A DNA stretch of 64,000 bases from Prostheceraeus crozeri (GCA_907163375.1 CAJQUW010013611.1:62001-126000); one strand, 5' to 3'; shown: positions 33,637-46,650, counted from the first letter of the stretch. Notes: generated from the letters alone by a model not told the origin. Program-made: numbers and translations.

Positions 33637-36126
33637 TCACATAGATATTCTTGTTTGCTTTCTTGCAAATAATTGTACGACGGCATCAACGGTTTTTTCG
33701 CAGTCCATGTCACGATGAATGTAAGCTAATGTCAGACCAGTTAAGCGCTCTTCTGACATGTTAGATCGCAGATAACTTTTCAAATGTTTAAAGACTGAAA
33801 ATGTCCTTTCGGCGCTTGCAGATGAAACCGGTAATAAGGCGAAGATTTTAAGTAAAGTCTTAATGTTAGGATAAAACGAATAATTGCAAAGTTGAGTTGC
33901 GGCCATGATCTCACTTGGAGCGTTTGAAGCTTTCCCACAAAAAGTCTTTCAGGTTGAAAATTCGCCTTCCAATTCGTCCAAGTTTCCATTTAGATACTCA
34001 GAATACAATTCCACAGCAGGAAGAATATCTTCAAACGCAGTATTAGTTACATTGTTAGGAAGCAGCTTGGAGAGGTGCATCACACTAGCAGCATGACCAC
34101 TAAAACGATCATGTAGTTGGGAAATCAGTCCATCAAGAAAAGGGTAATATATTCCTCGGCGATAATATTCAATTGGTGTGGTGGATGGTACGTTCGTTCG
34201 ATGTACCTGCGTTCCAACTGTTCTCGGAGTTTGTATCGGTCTTGTTGTCAACTTTTCAATCTTTTCGAACAATTCAGCGAAGAACTCTTCATTCCTTCTT
34301 GATTTGAGTAAATCTATCACTGTGTCGACGTGTTGAAGAGCGGAAATCAAGTCATTTGAGGCAGATTGTAATACGCATGCGAGACGTTTGGTTACAGTCA
34401 TCACTGAGTTCAGTATTACTAGAGAAACAATAAAATCAACTTTAGTTATTGTGGAATGAATACTGCAAGCATCAGAAGAATATGTACTTCTCTCTTTGCT
34501 CATTTTTTCTTAAGTGTCACAAATGATAGGATACAATTGAAGCACGGTGATGATGGATTCATGCTTCTCAACCCAACGAGTCTGGCAAGGAACTTTGAGT
34601 CTATGTTTCCCATGTGAAACATTCGCTGAGTCGATCGCTTCATCGAGAGCTTTTGTCCTGAGAGTGCTCGAGGAGAAGAAAGTTGCCAGCTTACTAACCG
34701 TGCCAAAAGTATTTCGAATTTCAGGAATATCTGAAGCGTGTATCAAAGTAAGATTGAGAGCATGAGCGGCGCAATGAACATAAACTGCCTGCTTCCCACA
34801 ACGATGTTTCACTTCTGCCTGTACACCGTTGAATGATCCACACATAGCTGCTGCTCCATCATAACCTTGGCCAACTATTTTTGAAAGATCGAGGTCATTT
34901 TTTTCTAGCACTTGGAGAATCTCCGTAGAAAGCCAGAGCCACTCAATGATTCTGGATTCACGAACTCGAGAAAACGTTCGATAATACAGTCGTTTTTAAG
35001 ATATCGGACACATATTGCTAACTGACTTTTCGTAGAAATATCGGTAGTTTCGTCGGCGATTATAGAATAGTAATTGGAAGCTCTAACTTTTTCAGCAATT
35101 TGACGTCGGATCACGGTGCCTAAGTTTGAAATGATCTCATTTTGAGTAGTTTTTGATAAGTATGTAGCGTTTCCAGCTGCCGTAGAAAGATGTTTCTGCA
35201 GTACCTCATTTCCAAGCGAATAAAGCTGAATCATACTTCGGAAATTTCCTTCACCAACTTCAATATCATTGATTGATGAGGGTACAGGTAAATGCCCGTC
35301 ATCACGATGACCACGAAAAGATTGACCCATGCGAGCACACAAAACGACTGTCTCAACGATGCTTCGAATAATTTCACGATTTCTTTCTTTTTTTCTCAAC
35401 AGAGCAGATGATAATTGACTGTCGATTGCTAACGACGGATTATTTACGCGCAAGCAAAATTCATTTGCTTTGACCACAGAAGAAGCGTGATAGTCAGTCT
35501 TGTTATGTTCATACAAATATCCGTTCTGACCTGTAAGTCTTGAAAACCGTCGACAAGGCGTAGTCACGAGCTGTCCAGCACATTTGTTAGCAGATCCAAC
35601 CGTTTCTGCGGCGAAGAAGATGCAATATCGACAGAATAATCCGTTAAGGTTTTTAGAATATGTGAGCCATGAGTAATTATCAAAACAGAAGGGTGTCAGA
35701 CGTCGGATCTTTCCATTATTCCTTTTTTTCCGAAGGCCACGTTGAAGGACAACCTGATGGTCGAATAGATGTACTCACTAGATGTAGTTTATCACCATCA
35801 CTCATCTTTGCTGGTCCACCAGGATGTTGTAATGCTCGAGCAATGTCGCTTTCTCCTATTCCATTTCCGTCGAACTCGAAACTTTGAGACTTCAATTCTG
35901 GCGTTTTGGGTGATGACGTCGAATAAGACGAAGATGAATTTTTCGACTCTCCTTGTATTTCTATTTTAGATGACGAGGACTGACAGGAGAGATTTTGAGA
36001 TGACAAATTATACGATGACGTGCTCATAGTATTTTGATTTGTAGAAGTAGCATCCGTTTTCTTCACAGACTCAAAGAAATCAGATATTTTCCTTCGTTTC
36101 GTTGGCGGTCTTTCACTCATGTTCAC
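33637..36126 (-). pseudogene. hAT transposase, ZMYM1-like
   Basis: The start MNMSERPPTKRRKISDFFES is typical of ZMYM1-like hAT proteins. Then come a TTF-type finger (YSWLTYSKNLNGLFCRYC ... GYLYEHNKTDYH), DUF4371 (YYSIIADETTDISTKSQLAI), GQGYDGAAAMCG, HCAAHALNLTL and the C-terminal dimerisation motif LLPVSSASAERTFSVFK. Breaks: a frameshift near 35715, a frameshift near 34910, a TAA at 34510 and a TGA at 33949 where the family has Trp. No obvious introns. Confidence 0.9.
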
Positions 36127-36354
36127 AGTGGACTTTGACTTGCATATATGTCAACAACAAGCAGCTAAATGTAATATAAGAGAGGGATAGGGATCCTTCT
36201 TAGTCATTAATCATCTACATCTGAATCAGCAGTTCGCAGTCTCGCAAGCATATGCACACAATATTTACAAGTCATTGCAATTGCCAACAAAGAAACCTCC
36301 GCGTGTGCAAGCGAATCGCCATTCAATAGTACATCGCTGACGGCGTTGAAATGT

Positions 36355-36635
36355 TAAGTCTGATCATGGACTTCTAGATAATAGCACCTGGACATGAAAG
36401 TGATGGATGAGAAACGGCCGACTTGGCAAGTGGAGGCCAGCGCTGCTGTAAACGATATCAGTTGTTTCAATCCTCATCCACTCCACACGGCATGCACGAC
36501 TGTCAAAAATAACTTGATCGATTGAAACTTACAGTAACAACGAACGGGGGTGGAGTAGCATTATAGACTGTTGAAACACAGCTTCGCTTTTATTTTATTT
36601 CTTTTATCATCTAGAAGTCCATGATCTGATGAAGA
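36355..36635. mobile_element. Small MITE within hAT 3
   Basis: GATCATGGACTTCTAGAT at about 36363 recurs inverted at about 36608-36626. The interior has further inverted pairs around GATTGAAAC and CCACTCC. About 270 bp, no ORF. Its presence inside hAT 3 makes it younger, or a passenger carried by the element. Confidence 0.55.
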
Positions 36636-39600
36636 CAGAAAATGCCTTACGTCATCAGATTTCCTTGCATGTTTCTCTCATCAGTCATCACTGATTGATA
36701 AATCAAAAAGAGATCGAACACTAACTTAACTGATGGAGATTACTTTGTATTCTGAGTATCACACCCCCGGCCACGGCCGGGTAGGCCCCCCCTTGAATCC
36801 GCCACTGCTTGCTTTCAAATATGAGTTTTGAACTTTTGACATCACGATGTACTGTTTAATAATCATGTTTATGAAGTCCTGTCGCGTTCTTAAACACGTT
36901 TGTGACCATTCGAGTATTTAACATGTTATTAACCAAACTTCATGTTGTGGAAAGTTGTGCTTTAAATATGATTTTATAGGGTATACGTCGTTTATCAACC
37001 CCAACTTACAGGTGGTTGATGAATGCTATAAATCTGCTGATGGTCCCTATATATTCAGACATAAAGCAGATTGGCACCCTTTAACCGCCATACTTTCTCG
37101 CATGTCTTCCCAGACCTGGACATTTTAGAAGAAAAATATATTCGCATAATTTGTGTAAATTACTGCATGAACATGCTCTTCGGAAGTGAAAATACAACTT
37201 TTATGTATTACATTGAAGCTATTTGATGTATAAGATGTGTAATCAGAATCATATAGAAAAGATCAATTTTTGAGAAATAGCCTCTCAACGTGATCTACTA
37301 AGTTCCTTAATTCACTCGCAACTCGATTTCTGACAACATAATATCATGCCCGTGTGCAAAACTATGTGAATTATCGCTCCCATGCATGATCGATGTTCAG
37401 ACCTCTGATAACGCTTAGAACTTTAAAAGTCCTCTTCAGATCGTTATTATCAATAATTGTTTTGTTATAGGAGGGAAAGAAGGTATGCAGTTTATTGAAG
37501 AGCGATTTGACTTCGAGAAGTTATTATCAATACTTCTCACTCAATATGCTATTGTGTAAGCCACAGGCGACCGATCAACTGCCACAGATGATGTACGGTA
37601 GACATGTATGAGGAGCGAACACAATGACGCAGCTATTTCCTCAATTCGATTTCGAATGTGGCGGCGAAAGGGTTGAGACAAGTGAATCAATATACATTCA
37701 TTACTAAGCTTCTGTCTATCTAGACTTTTAAAAATAAATGAATGCAAATTCTTAGATGCTATCATGAAATATAGTCGATGCTGAGAGATACAAGTGTAAG
37801 TAGCATTAAATATTAGTAGCTGTATTGTATCATATTTGTATAGACAGCATGATAGAAATATTGGAAATAGCAAGCTGATAGTAAAAATAAGTAAAATGCT
37901 GCAATGTCAGAATTTCAGAGGACCCAACGAGCTCCATGATTTTCTATAGGCTTTGATCGCAATATCTGTGCATGCCATTGCACTGCGTTGTAGTAGGAGA
38001 ACTTCAATGGTATTGGGACTTTGAGGGCGACACATCACATCAAAGGTGACGTGGGAATCGTTAAGAGTACCATAAATTCCAATTTATTCTTTACACAGCA
38101 ACGTCATAGGTAGTGTCATATGTCACAGTTTGTCGATCTGTAGTGGTCGATCTCATTTTCCAGTATTGTATCCTAACTTATCAAACTTCTGTTATCATGC
38201 AATCAACATTATGCATACGCACGTGTGATGAACTTTGGATGATGAAATTTACGGCACAAGCAGTAATTGGAAATTGTTGACTGCAATACTTTTCAGTAAT
38301 AATAACAAAAGGTTCGGTTAGTTGGGCTCGGCGATCTTCTTGCAAGGTTCTACAATGTGCTGGTTTGGCGAAAAACCATGAAAATCAAGGATCTATATGC
38401 AACCCCATACTAAACTACAAATTGAAGTTTGACGGAAAACTGCAGATCCAAATGAAATGAAAATTGTCTGACTTCATCTCTACTAATTCAAGAAACACCA
38501 TAGAAGGATTGTGCTATCAAACAAAGCCTTCCGTATCTATGCACTCGAGAACATGTGCCTCGGCCCAAAAGACCCCAAACGTGTGAGAGCGGTTAATGAA
38601 GGAGAGGAAGGGCTTTTAAGTCTGTGAGTCTGCAACAATCTTGCACTTCGACGATCATTTTGATTTGGGGATACTCTGGCTTATTACAAGAATCCAACTC
38701 CTCATTGCCCGGCATTGCTGTCTGAAAAAATCTATGTTAATACTACTGTGTAATTGAAATGGTCTGGGCAGCATTGTAGGAATACCATATGAATTTCAAG
38801 GTAAGTAATATACAAATCAGAGCGTCTAAATCAATGTTACTAGAACATTGTGGTTTTTATTTTGAATGTAATCATTAACATAACTTCCCGTCATTTACAT
38901 GGCGCCTAATACAGCCACAAAAGCCCAAAGATATCATATCAAAGATAGCAAGTAAGATAGCAATAAATAAAACTCATTCAAAGTATTCGTGTTGACAAAC
39001 TGATTTAATGTCAAGTTTTCAATGGAAGAGTTACTTAAACATAAGTTAAACAAATGTGAAGATAATGAAACCATAGGCCCATAGAGTAGGGATATATAGG
39101 TAGATACTTAGTCGACACGACTCAAGAAAGTATCTGTATGCAGTGAAAATTTTTATATAAAAATATTTAGTTTTTGGCGGAGATTACGTTTCCGTGGTCC
39201 AAAAAATTATTTGAGCAGTTCTAAAAAAAGTCAAAATTTTGCCAATTCATATACTACCGAGATGACTCCTCTATGTAAGTAGTATGCAGCAAGTTGGATC
39301 AAGAGGAATGAATTTGCTAATAACCATCTTAACTAAGCGGAAATTAAGCTGATGTCAAGGGTTAATTTCATGATTCGTTTTATAATGGAAGTCTTCATGA
39401 AGAAGTCGACATCTTATTGTGCTTACTTGGGTGAAATTTCATATTTCTAATTCATGAAAGCAATAGCAGGTCATCGAGTTGCCAATTTAACAAATATTAC
39501 CTCTCCAAGGCTGTCATGACACGGGCAATCTGTAAAATAATATCATTTCCTTCTGCTTTGCTATCATGATCAGTCAATTCCGTTGTAATTTCTTCAAAAC

Positions 39601-40194
39601 TGCATAAATGTGTAGATTTCACATTTTGAAACAATTCCGACTGTATCTCTCTTGAGTTCATTTAATAAAATCGAAGGTGTATACACATTGGGGATTTCAT
39701 AAATGCGGAGTTACCACTCTACTTAACATACCTACTCTATGCATAGGCCCTATGTTCTTTACACCAGGGACAGAGGAAAATGTTGTACCCTCACTCTCTC
39801 TGTCAGTGTCGTTCAGCCCCTCATCAGCTACTTCGTAGCGTGCATGCTCTGCTTCCCATGTCTCTCCTTTCATGGCTAGATGCTCTTTTGCATGGCCTCA
39901 TGGATTTTTGTAAACAACTTTTTGCACAACTAGCCCTTCTAATATTTAGGGTTAATGTAATCAAATTATGACAAGTTGCATCATCAAATAAGACGCTTAC
40001 TTTTGAATCATATTTCGGACTGCATTCGTCTGGTAGCGATATTTAGCCGTGTGCTAACTTCACTACTAAACGATTCGATTCACAGGATTCGATAGTTTGA
40101 TGGCATGCAATTAAATGCTCATTAGAAATTCATAGGCAGAAACACTAGAGCGCTAGAGTTAAATTTCTATTGGTCAAAACTTTTTCAGCAGCGC

Positions 40195-40360
40195 CAGTGA
40201 AAAAGCCGAAGTCGGCCAGACTTTGGCACCGAATTCCTGCCGACTTTAGCAGTGGGAAAGAGAGCGGAAGTCCAGCCAAAGTTGGCATGCCGACTTCCAG
40301 CCAAAAAAAATACCGCCAACATACTACTTGATTCTGTTTTATCAAGCAGTATGTTGACGG
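40195..40360. repeat. CAGTG-starting inverted end and adjoining hairpins
   Basis: 40195-40220 starts CAGTGAAAAAGCC and matches, inverted, 48138-48163 at 23 of 26 positions. Next, GGAAGTC...GCCAA.AG.TTGGC...GACTTCC (40266-40298) folds on itself. Then 40313-40360 forms a 20-bp hairpin around TCTGTTTT (arms start CCGCCAACATACT). These directly abut the inner edge of repeat copy 1. Confidence 0.7.
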
Positions 40361-40420
40361 TTATCATTATTCAATCTCGGGATATAAAAACACCTTTTTT
40401 AACACGATCTAAATAATATA

Positions 40421-40597
40421 TTATAATGCCCACAAATCAGGATACTCATCATCCGGTAATTCTGACAAGAAGCGACTGTTTTTCCTCGCACAGAGCCATA
40501 TTCTTTGTCTTTTGATCCGCATAGGAAGAGGTAGCTGGATCAAGTGTCCCTCGTCATCTCCTGTGAATTTTCCAGGGAATCCACATCTTCCACAATC
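40421..40597 (-). CDS. Possible terminal exon, unknown protein
   Basis: After the acceptor TTTTTTACAG (minus strand, ending at 40598) an open frame reads DCGRCGFPGKFTGDDEGHL, LPLPMRIKRQRIWLCARKN and LSELPDDEYPDLWAL before a stop. The strong acceptor and the protein-like, charged sequence support a real last exon, but no family is recognised and no partner exon was found. Confidence 0.3.
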   Translation of the reverse strand, partial: DCGRCGFPGKFTGDDEGHLIQLPLPMRIKRQRIWLCARKNSRFLSELPDDEYPDLWAL

Positions 40598-40699
40598 CTG
40601 TAAAAAATTTTGACATAATGAAATAAACATATACCTACGGCACAGAAATTGTGGGTACCTATCAGATATAGAATTTGATGACTGGAGAAAAGTAGACAT

Positions 40700-41906
40700 A
40701 GATGTTTAAACCAAAGTTTCATGTTCTTTCTCTGTAGATTTGTGTACTACAATCTGTATGCCACGTAGTGTAAACGCAACGAAAAATCTATCAATTGAAA
40801 TAGTCGCAGCAGATAATTGAAGAAAAATTGATGTTTTAAATGATAAAAAACATCATTTCTGTGTATAAGCAATATTTATGAATATTATTGTAACAATCAG
40901 TTCATCAATTGACGAATATAACAAGTTAAATAAATATACAAATACCTCTTTGTCACCGCCCATAATCATAATAAAATTATCAGTGCTGCTCTAGTTTTAA
41001 ACAGCAAATCATATTTTTATTCTATGAATGCAAGTTGCTAAGTATTCAGGATCTTTTGTCGCCTACTATTGCATATTTCGGTGCAATACATTTTTTGACA
41101 ACAAATAGAACTTATAAGATTGTGACATATTTCGCGTTTCTTTCTGAGTCACACACATTGTGACAACAATGCAATGATGCCTACCAGCATGCTTTAGCCA
41201 ATCCTATTGATATGTCAATTACATGAAAACGATGTCAATAACCACCAGACTTCAGGCCACATGGGAAAGGCTGTCTTTTTTTCATCACGACACATTCAAC
41301 TATGAAAAATTGAAGAGAACTTGAATTTTCAATTATTTTAAAAATGATCAATTGAGAATTTTGAATAGAGCTTGAAGTTTGAACTGATGATCAATTAATC
41401 ATAACAACAGGTCCATAGATCTATACATATTTTTTTAAATTGCGACTTTGTGGTTCACAATTCAAGTAAATTTTGATCATTTACAATACATTTGTTGTTT
41501 TACAAGTAATTATAATGATACAATGAAAGATAATTAATATGAGCTTATAATAAGACAATATATATAAAAACATGTAATAATTAATTGATGTATAATATAA
41601 TGAGGATAATATGAAAAAGTTAAATACGCCTTAGCTTATGTATTAGCCTACACATTGATTGTCAAAAATTCTTCATTATGATTTCTCGGCATGCCTATGT
41701 TTGCTAACTTTCCATGCAGTAAAATTCATTGCCTGGAGGCTGGTTTTATAACGCTAACGGAGGCCTATCATACAAAAAGATGTGATATTTGACTAATCGA
41801 CCTTTAAGTCATCAAGGAAAGGCAAATGATCAATATTGATTGTTAGTCCGGGTGCTACTGACACTTTCTTCCTAAATTCGCGCACAAAGGGCTTAACAGC
41901 ATGGAT
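40700..41906. other. Gap without recognised genes
   Basis: Very AT-rich sequence with no long frames. 41860-41900 resembles 61680-61730 (CTGACACTTTCTT, CGCGCAC/AGCGCAC), a weak dispersed repeat. Confidence 0.4.
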
Positions 41907-42542
41907 TTGTAAATCTTGAAACGCTGAATACAAAAATCAAATTCTTGAGTGTCACAGCCAGTCGCTTTCGATTAAAGGCAAGGTTAAAGGATTCCCATTG
42001 GAATCCAATTCTAAAATTCAAGAAATATCTATGGATTGTGAAATACCTGGCCATTTTCGTACATTTTCTTTTGCAGAAAAGAAACTATTTATCAGAATGT
42101 CATGAAATCTGAAACATGATTGAGTTCAGAACATCAACTTCGATATAAAAGTTGAAGTGAGTCACATGATTCAGCATTTCATGTCTGAGATACTCTACAA
42201 AATGAGTAAAATTACCAAAATTAAATCAAAGCATGAAATTTACTCATTTTGTAGAGTATCTCAGACATGAAATGCTGAATCATGTGACTCACTTCAACTT
42301 TTATATCGAAGTTGATGTTCTGAACTCAATCATGTTTCAGATTTCATGACATTCTGATAAATAGTTTCTTTTCTGCAAAAGAAAATGTACGAAAATGGCC
42401 AGGTATTTCACAATCCATAGATATTTCTTGAATTTTAGAATTGGATTCCAATGGGAATCCTTTAACCTTGCCTTTAATCGAAAGCGACTGGCTGTGACAC
42501 TCAAGAATTTGATTTCTGTATTCAGCGTTTCAAGATCTACAA
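41907..42542. repeat. Long near-perfect inverted repeat: 304-bp arms, 28-nt loop
   Basis: 41907-42210 and 42239-42542 are reverse complements with only two mismatches that I find (AAATC/AGATC near the outer end and ACAAAAATC/ACAGAAATC). The loop is 42211-42238. The arms contain no TIR or transposase, and one arm carries a short frame only by chance. If transcribed it would form a 300-bp double-stranded RNA. It could also be a recent fold-back duplication or an assembly artefact. Confidence 0.95.
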
Positions 42543-42731
42543 CTTTGTTATTATTGTTCCGTTCTTCCAAAAATATATGCATGCAAATCTCTATGAAATT
42601 CTGCTCAATGCCTTACGTCACAAAAGATAATTTCATGTGCATTCTTTTAAAACTGCATTATTATGTTTCTCTATGATCTTGCTATCAATCATTCATTCGC
42701 AACAGATTGAGCTATAGCGCTTCAGAGAATT

Positions 42732-43215
42732 TCGCTTCATTCTATTCATTTTATTTACCAAATTGCAATTTTAAAGACAATGCCATCAGTGGTTTAGATA
42801 TAAAAGCACACATGCTAAAATGAATCAGTTATCAAAAAGAAATTTTGTCCAATAGAATTAAGCTAAGAAGTCACAAACGCAAAAACAATTATACAGACGC
42901 AATCTACTATTTAACAATTAAGACCTAGCTGTCAGTAGCGGCAGTGAGTACAGATTAATGACCACAGACCGAAGGAATAACACTCGCATCGCAGAATCTC
43001 TACTCATTGCCGCTGCTGACAGGTCTTAATTGTTGAATAGTAACACAATGTCAGTAGCCTATCATTGTTTTTGCGTTTGTAGCTTCTCAGCTTTCTATTG
43101 GACAAAATTTCTTTTTGAAAAATGATTGATTTTGACATGTGGGCACTAAAACCACTGATGAAGAAGACATTGTCATTGAAATTGAAATTTGATAAAAAAA
43201 ATGACCGAATGAAGC
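42732..43215. repeat. Older fold-back element (~235-bp arms)
   Basis: The left arm (TTCGCTTCATTC, CATCAGTGGTTTAGAT, AAAAAGAAATTTTGTCC, CAATTAAGACCT) recurs inverted in the right arm at about 80% identity. The centre near 42960-42990 has no repeat. Likely an aged MITE or fold-back element. Confidence 0.8.
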
Positions 43216-43319
43216 GACGTTCTCATAACCATTCATTATTTTTTAATAAACAATTTTTAGAAAACTGAGTGAGTGATGCTATCCACTTGAATAATAATAG
43301 ATGAAAACTATCCGCGTTT

Positions 43320-43427
43320 ATTGGCCACGCTTGCTCTATTCAAGCATCAAGGAATGACAAATACAAATTGCATCTTTCACAGAAAGACGCATGCCTCAAT
43401 AGAGAGAGTAAAACGTGGTCAAGGTCC
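43320..43427. repeat. Short fold-back hairpin
   Basis: GGCCACG...CTCTATT...GCAT pairs with GCATGCCTCAATAGAG...CGTGGTCA across a loop of about 45 nt. Pairing is imperfect. It could be a decayed MITE; nothing links it to a miRNA. Confidence 0.4.
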
Positions 43428-45109
43428 TTAGATAGCTTTCATTATTACGCTTAAGTTGACAGACCATCGTTAGATACGTACTGGGAAATGCTTCATTACA
43501 TTTAAATTTTACTTTTCCATGCGAGTGCGTATTGTTTGTCGCAATGAAATTGATTTCATAAATTTTTTTGAACGCAGCTGTTTTTTAAAAATTATATAAT
43601 TTATTGAAAGTATTTATTGTCTATGTCTCAACCGCACATTGTCATCTTTTGCATAGCAATTTGATATATCGTTTATTTAATTTCATTGTTGCTAATCTGA
43701 AATAACAATATTAAAACCGAATAATTTATTAATTGTTATTATTGCTAGTTTCCCTTTCATCAAAGCAGAGGCCCCAACAATTCGCACATGCATAATTACA
43801 GAGAGGACATGTCAAAGCTAGGATATAGGCCTACTACTCCATGCGGCACACAGCTGCACGATTCGTATACGATTCAGACTTTTTGCGAGTCAGAATGTGT
43901 GTCACACACCAAAAGCAGTATCACACGTTGGTCCGCGTGAATTGAACATGAGCAAATAAGAGGGAGAGAACAAATACAGGTGAGCAAGCATGTGATGCGA
44001 GTGGCAAGGCCAAACACACGGGAAATCTTGGCAAACAGACACAAAATACAGATTGCGCTCGCTCCGCAAAGGAGGTCATAGACAGCAACAAACATTAATA
44101 ACTAATACTAATACGTAATACCAATACGTAATACTAATTGACTATACACTCAGACAACGAAAACAAGGCAAGGAAGAAATATAGGTAGACAACTAAATGA
44201 AGGAGGATAAAAAAGACAAATGTTAAACATGTACATGAGAAATAAACTATGCAGACGCCAAACACAATAATACGGAAAATTAGATATTGTAGTTTCGAAT
44301 GTTCCAAACAAGAATCATAAAATGATATGATTACTCAGTTTTAAGATAATGTCATCGTCAATGACAGCTAGGAATAGAAATTTTCTAGAGCTAGTCTTTA
44401 CATCAACCTAAAGAAGCACAGCTTCCCTTTTGCACCATGCGAGAACGGAGTACATTCAAAAGATCACAAAATCATATATCCAAGGGAAGCTATGCAATTA
44501 TTAAATATCTCTATTAATTATCTAAATTTTCGTCGATAAACTGACAACCTGCTGAAAGGAGCAGTGTGGAACATCTCGCGATTTTATCAAATACGCAGAC
44601 ATTCAGGGCAATGATTTTATTGAATGTTGATTAAGTACGGAGTTTCATGATTTCACTGTGCATGCACTATATTATTTCACATGTAAATATTTTCTATTTT
44701 TAAATTGCACTGTTCCGTCCAACACTTTGGTTTCGTCATATCGAATAAAATACCGAAGTTCACAAAGATTCAGACAGAATCCATGCATGAGAATTTAAAT
44801 ATGGAAGTTTTGTTTTTTTGAATATCCATTAACCGCATCGCACTCTATTAACTTGCATATTACCCAATCGCACCAATACAATCATCAATATAATTTCTTG
44901 AAATTTGAAATCAATAACTTCTCATGATTTGTCTTTTCATTTAAATTAGGCTATTATGTTTTAATATTTAACGAATAGGAATATTTGAAAGCTGTCAAGA
45001 TATAAGCAGACTCATTGACAGCTGGCGCACGATAGATGAATAGATATTTCATTCCAAAACTATTTGGTAAGCTTCAGCATCTATATATAATAATGCCGAG
45101 CAGAGATTG
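43428..45109. other. Gap without recognised genes
   Basis: AT-rich. A minus frame at 43874-44095 is rich in Cys and hydrophobic residues but resembles no family. AGCTTCCCTT near 44419 recurs inverted near 44488. Confidence 0.4.
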
Positions 45110-45300
45110 AGTCATATGCAATTAGTTTTGACAAGATGACGGACCCAGGTGCAAGCGATCTTTCTTTTTTTGCAAAGTGATGTCATGATGGCATGTAAAT
45201 GCCATCTTGCATAATAAAGAGAAAGATCACTTACACCTGGGTAATTCTGCTTATTCAAAACTATATATAAAAATAATTTCGTAAAATATGACTTATGCAG
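45110..45300. repeat. Fold-back MITE
   Basis: ACCCAGGTG.AAG.GATCTTTCT at about 45148 recurs inverted at about 45216-45240, with GTTTTGA at both outer ends and GATGGCAT at the centre. About 170 bp, imperfect arms. Confidence 0.6.
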
Positions 45301-45856
45301 TTGATCATTTATTTTCAGCAACCCCTACATGTGCAGAAAAATAATTTCTTTACTACTAGGCCTAAGATGAAAAGAAATTAGACATCTCACCTGTAAGCTC
45401 GCAATTGATGACATCAATCGTTGGAACACATTTTGAGATCATATGCATCAGGGTCCAGACTACGTGAGAATGCCGATCATGAGATGATTTTCAAAGACCT
45501 GTTTTTGTCAACGAACAATGTCGGAGATAAAGTCGCTAAATATGAAGAGTGAATCAAATCACAAAATGTTTTGTAAGATGACAAAGGCAGAAGTTCAATC
45601 ACGGCAACTGCCTATGTCTGCAACTTGAAAAGATCCATAAATGACTTCTGCGAATTGATTGTGAAGGTCGAACAGCGGTAGCAGATTTGAATTTCCTCTG
45701 AATGTCCAAAGAAGCAAATGGTGATCGAGGCATCGTTTTAAAAAGTTGGGTAGTACTTGTGATCGTAGGCAGTAAACTGTTTCACAGGACACGAATCTAA
45801 GACCGATGCGCTGCGCAAGTAGAATATGAATGACTCCATGACCTCTGCATCCTTTC

Positions 45857-46110
45857 TCGCTGTCATGTGATGATTGAGACACGTCGATTGAAGGTCGCCA
45901 AATATCAGTAGCCCAGTAGGCGGGAACACGGAAATATTTTGTGCGCGCGATTCTCCTTTACTCGCGCAGCATAAGTAACCTGAAATGCTGTCCGCGAGCG
46001 ATATCATTTCTCCCTGTCATTGTCATGTGAATGAGGCGCGTCGATTGAAGGTCGCTAAATAGCCCGGGTGGGCGTATGGAAATAATTTGCGCGCGCAGTT
46101 CTCCTTCAGT
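45857..46110. repeat. Imperfect tandem duplication (~150-bp period)
   Basis: GTCGATTGAAGGTCGC recurs (about 45887 and 46041), followed in both by GTAGGCGG/GGTGGGCG, GGAAATA, GCGCGC and TTCTCCTT. The minus-strand frames across the two copies give similar peptides (LRAQIISIRPPGLFSDLQST vs SRAQNISVFPPTGLLIFGDL), but I know no such protein. Confidence 0.65.
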
Positions 46111-46389
46111 AATGAAATGTGAGGTTTGCGTCGGAAGACATACACAAAAAGGATCAACTGGAGTGCGTTCTTCTGATATTGAACTATTGCAATTGCAATA
46201 AATGCAAAAAAGTGCAGACGCAAAAATTTTGATTTCATAATAGTATATCATATCATGCGAAATAATTATGATTTCATGAATCAAATTTTTAAGAAATTTA
46301 TGGGGAGAAATTTTTGATGCATTTTTACGCAGCATGTGCATAAAGATCAATTTGCTTTCGAAGATGAGCATTTGTAGAGTTTACAAAAA

Positions 46390-46650
46390 CTATTTAGGAA
46401 ACAGACAGCAAGAAGTGAGTGAAGGAGAGAGAAAGAGAGAAGATGAACGACAGAAGAGATATGACGAAGAGAGGGAGAGAACAAGAAGATAAAGAAGTGA
46501 GCTGAGGAGAGACAAGAAATGGAAGAGGAAGATAAGTGAGTAGAAAGAGAAGAAAAAGGAGATGGCTGATATGAGAGCAAGGACGGAAAGGAATTAAGAG
46601 AAGCGAGGAAGGAAAGAAGAGAGAGTAAGGGAGAGAACGAGGTAGAAAAG
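46390..46650 (+). repeat. Purine-rich (GA) low-complexity tract
   Basis: About 260 bp of A and G with few pyrimidines; the complementary strand gives the Ser/Leu-rich spurious frames at 46347-46670. No genes. Confidence 0.9.

Larger units (their letters stand above)
33224..36807 (-). mobile_element. hAT element 3 with 8-bp TSD CTTGCTTT, inside repeat copy 1
   Basis: Inverted ends CAGTGGCGGAT flank the element; CTTGCTTT occurs at both sides (33216-33223, 36808-36815). Copy 2 of the 3.9-kb repeat has a single CTTGCTTT at 48741-48748 with no insertion. This is direct proof of the insertion and its boundaries. G- and C-runs lie just inside the ends. Confidence 0.97.
32704..40194 (+). repeat. 3.9-kb direct repeat, copy 1 (interrupted by hAT 3)
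   Basis: Bases 32704-33223 and 36816-40194 match 48166-52128 in the same orientation. By eye there are about two dozen single-base or tiny differences plus a 70-bp size change in the AATTCC stretch, so identity is about 99%. Boundaries are GTGGGCCCATCG on the left and CAGCAGCGC on the right. Small frames inside (37541-37873 minus, 39780-39971 plus) occur in both copies but look non-coding. Unit type is unknown: a segmental duplication, or two copies of a non-coding repeat. Confidence 0.9.

Noticed and set aside
37541-37873. 110-codon minus frame conserved in both 3.9-kb copies as a gene
   Set aside because: The copies are 99% identical, so conservation says nothing; composition is AT-driven and there is no family resemblance.
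43320-43427. A microRNA precursor
   Set aside because: Arms pair imperfectly with large bulges, and the surroundings are full of fold-back MITEs.
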